Shown here: piece by piece, positions 5,787-6,538 of the stretch
Position numbering within the stretch: the first letter of the stretch is position 1
Layout: every line of letters starts with the position of its first letter
Source: Sulfurimonas sp.
Lineage (GTDB): Bacteria; Campylobacterota; Campylobacteria; Campylobacterales; Sulfurimonadaceae
Reading direction: 5' to 3'
DNA length: 6,538 nt
Assembly: GCA_030646745.1 (NCBI GenBank)
Contig: JAUSKV010000089.1
Location: 1-6,538 of the forward strand
Notes under the pieces: model-generated
Database searches by the model: none
The model's input: only the letters and a program-made list of their open reading frames with translations
Told to the model about the DNA's origin: nothing
Position numbers and translations under genes: made by a program

Positions 5787-6538
5787 ATGAGTAAAATATT
5801 TGTAGATGCATGTTTTGGAAAAGAAACTCCGTACACTCCTGTCTGGATGATGCGACAAGCAGGAAGATACCTTCCTGAGTATATGAAAGTTCGTGCAGAA
5901 GCAGGAAACTTTTTAAATCTGTGCCATGACCCTAAATTGGCCTGTGAAGTTACGCTTCAGCCAGTGGATATAATCGGTGTGGATGCAGCGATACTCTTTA
6001 GTGATATTTTGGTTATTCCAGATGAAATGGGAATGGATTTGGAATTTGTAGCAGGGGAAGGTCCTAAGTTTAATGACCCGATTAAAACTGAAGCAGATAT
6101 TGACAGACTCATAGGCGGCGAAGAGGCTGCTAATAAACTGACATATGTTTACGACACAATCAAACTTATCAAAAAAGAGTTAGCAGAAGATAAAGCACTT
6201 ATAGGCTTTACCGGCGCTCCATGGACTCTTGCTACCTACATGATAGAGGGCGAAGGTACAAAAACTTACAATCTTTGTAAAAAAATGATGTACTCAAATC
6301 CTGAACTTTTACATAAAATTTTGGCAAAAGTGACAGAGGTTGTCAAGCTTTACATGCAAAAGCAGATTGAGGCAGGCATAGATGTTGTTCAAATTTTCGA
6401 CTCTTGGGCAGCGGCAATTGAGCCTTCAAAATATGATGAGTTTTCTTGGAAATATATGGTTGAGATAGCAGAGTATTTAAAAGGGAAGTTTCCTCATATT
6501 CCAATTATTATGTTTCCAAAAGGTGTTCCTGCATTCTT
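5787..6538 (+). CDS. hemE: Uroporphyrinogen decarboxylase, 3'-truncated by the window edge
   Basis: HemE removes four carboxyl groups from uroporphyrinogen III to give coproporphyrinogen III, a cytoplasmic step of haem biosynthesis. The frame is open for 250 codons to the window end; the family is usually about 340-355 residues, so roughly the last 90-100 are missing. Family signature 1, [15 protein letters not shown], is at residues 18-32 with R23 and R27. The catalytic aspartate is D73 in LFSDIL, and signature 2, [16 protein letters not shown], is at 140-155 with the active-site tyrosine Y151. The ATG is preceded by AAGGA (5777-5781) at 5-base spacing, and the protein begins directly at the conserved N-terminus. 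The 42-base gap after the YqhA-family gene is larger than most gaps here, so it may have its own promoter or be read from asd. Nothing looks broken within the visible part. Confidence 0.97.
   Translation, partial: MSKIFVDACFGKETPYTPVWMMRQAGRYLPEYMKVRAEAGNFLNLCHDPKLACEVTLQPVDIIGVDAAILFSDILVIPDEMGMDLEFVAGEGPKFNDPIKTEADIDRLIGGEEAANKLTYVYDTIKLIKKELAEDKALIGFTGAPWTLATYMIEGEGTKTYNLCKKMMYSNPELLHKILAKVTEVVKLYMQKQIEAGIDVVQIFDSWAAAIEPSKYDEFSWKYMVEIAEYLKGKFPHIPIIMFPKGVPAF

Noticed and set aside
1..6538. Search for tRNA/rRNA, CRISPR repeats, insertion sequences, phage genes, defence systems or intrinsic terminators
   Set aside because: The window is almost wholly filled by conserved core genes on one strand; I found no repeat array, terminal inverted repeats, transposase, or GC-rich hairpin followed by a T-run.
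6530..6538. hemE looking truncated
   Set aside because: The frame is open to the last base with all expected motifs in order, so the missing C-terminus is due to the window edge and not a pseudogene.

Overview
The window is AT-rich, and every gene in it lies on the + strand with almost no space between genes. It looks like chromosomal core sequence from a flagellated member of the Campylobacterota (Epsilonproteobacteria). The gene order gyrA - flgP - flgQ - flgR - asd - small membrane protein is the order I recall from Campylobacter jejuni (the Cj1027c to Cj1022c region). The presence of hemE immediately downstream, and the general character of the proteins, suggest a free-living Sulfurimonas-like or related lineage rather than a pathogen. 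The genus is inference.

Layout. Bases 2-1939 carry the 3' four fifths of gyrA (DNA gyrase subunit A), whose 5' end lies outside the window. A 42-base gap follows, and it contains part of the most interesting non-coding signal: a near-perfect sigma-54 (RpoN) promoter at 1931-1948 that overlaps the gyrA stop codon. Next come three flagellar genes: flgP (LPP20-family lipoprotein, 1982-2518), flgQ (exported partner protein, 2467-2877, overlapping flgP by 52 bases) and flgR (NtrC-type sigma-54 activator, 2887-4182, GTG start). With gaps of only 8 and 3 bases these run into asd (aspartate-semialdehyde dehydrogenase, 4191-5222) and a YqhA/UPF0114 four-helix membrane protein (5226-5744). After a 42-base gap, hemE (uroporphyrinogen decarboxylase) starts at 5787 and runs off the end of the window.

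How the genes relate. FlgP and FlgQ are structural accessory proteins of the polar flagellar motor (the outer-membrane basal disk in C. jejuni). FlgR is the response regulator that turns on sigma-54-dependent rod and hook genes. A sigma-54 site in front of flgP would place the activator gene flgR downstream of a promoter of the class it activates, a possible positive feedback loop. The metabolic genes asd and hemE have no functional link to flagella. They are probably co-located by operon packing and likely need additional promoters, because asd is expected to be essential.

I see no mobile element, CRISPR array, RNA gene, clear intrinsic terminator or horizontally acquired segment. There is no gene-free stretch longer than 42 bases. 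No undescribed multi-gene system is evident. The points worth a second look are the sigma-54 promoter, the flgP/flgQ overlap, a slippage-prone A8 tract inside an inverted repeat in flgQ, the GAFTDA variant in FlgR, and the cysteine pattern of FlgP and FlgQ.
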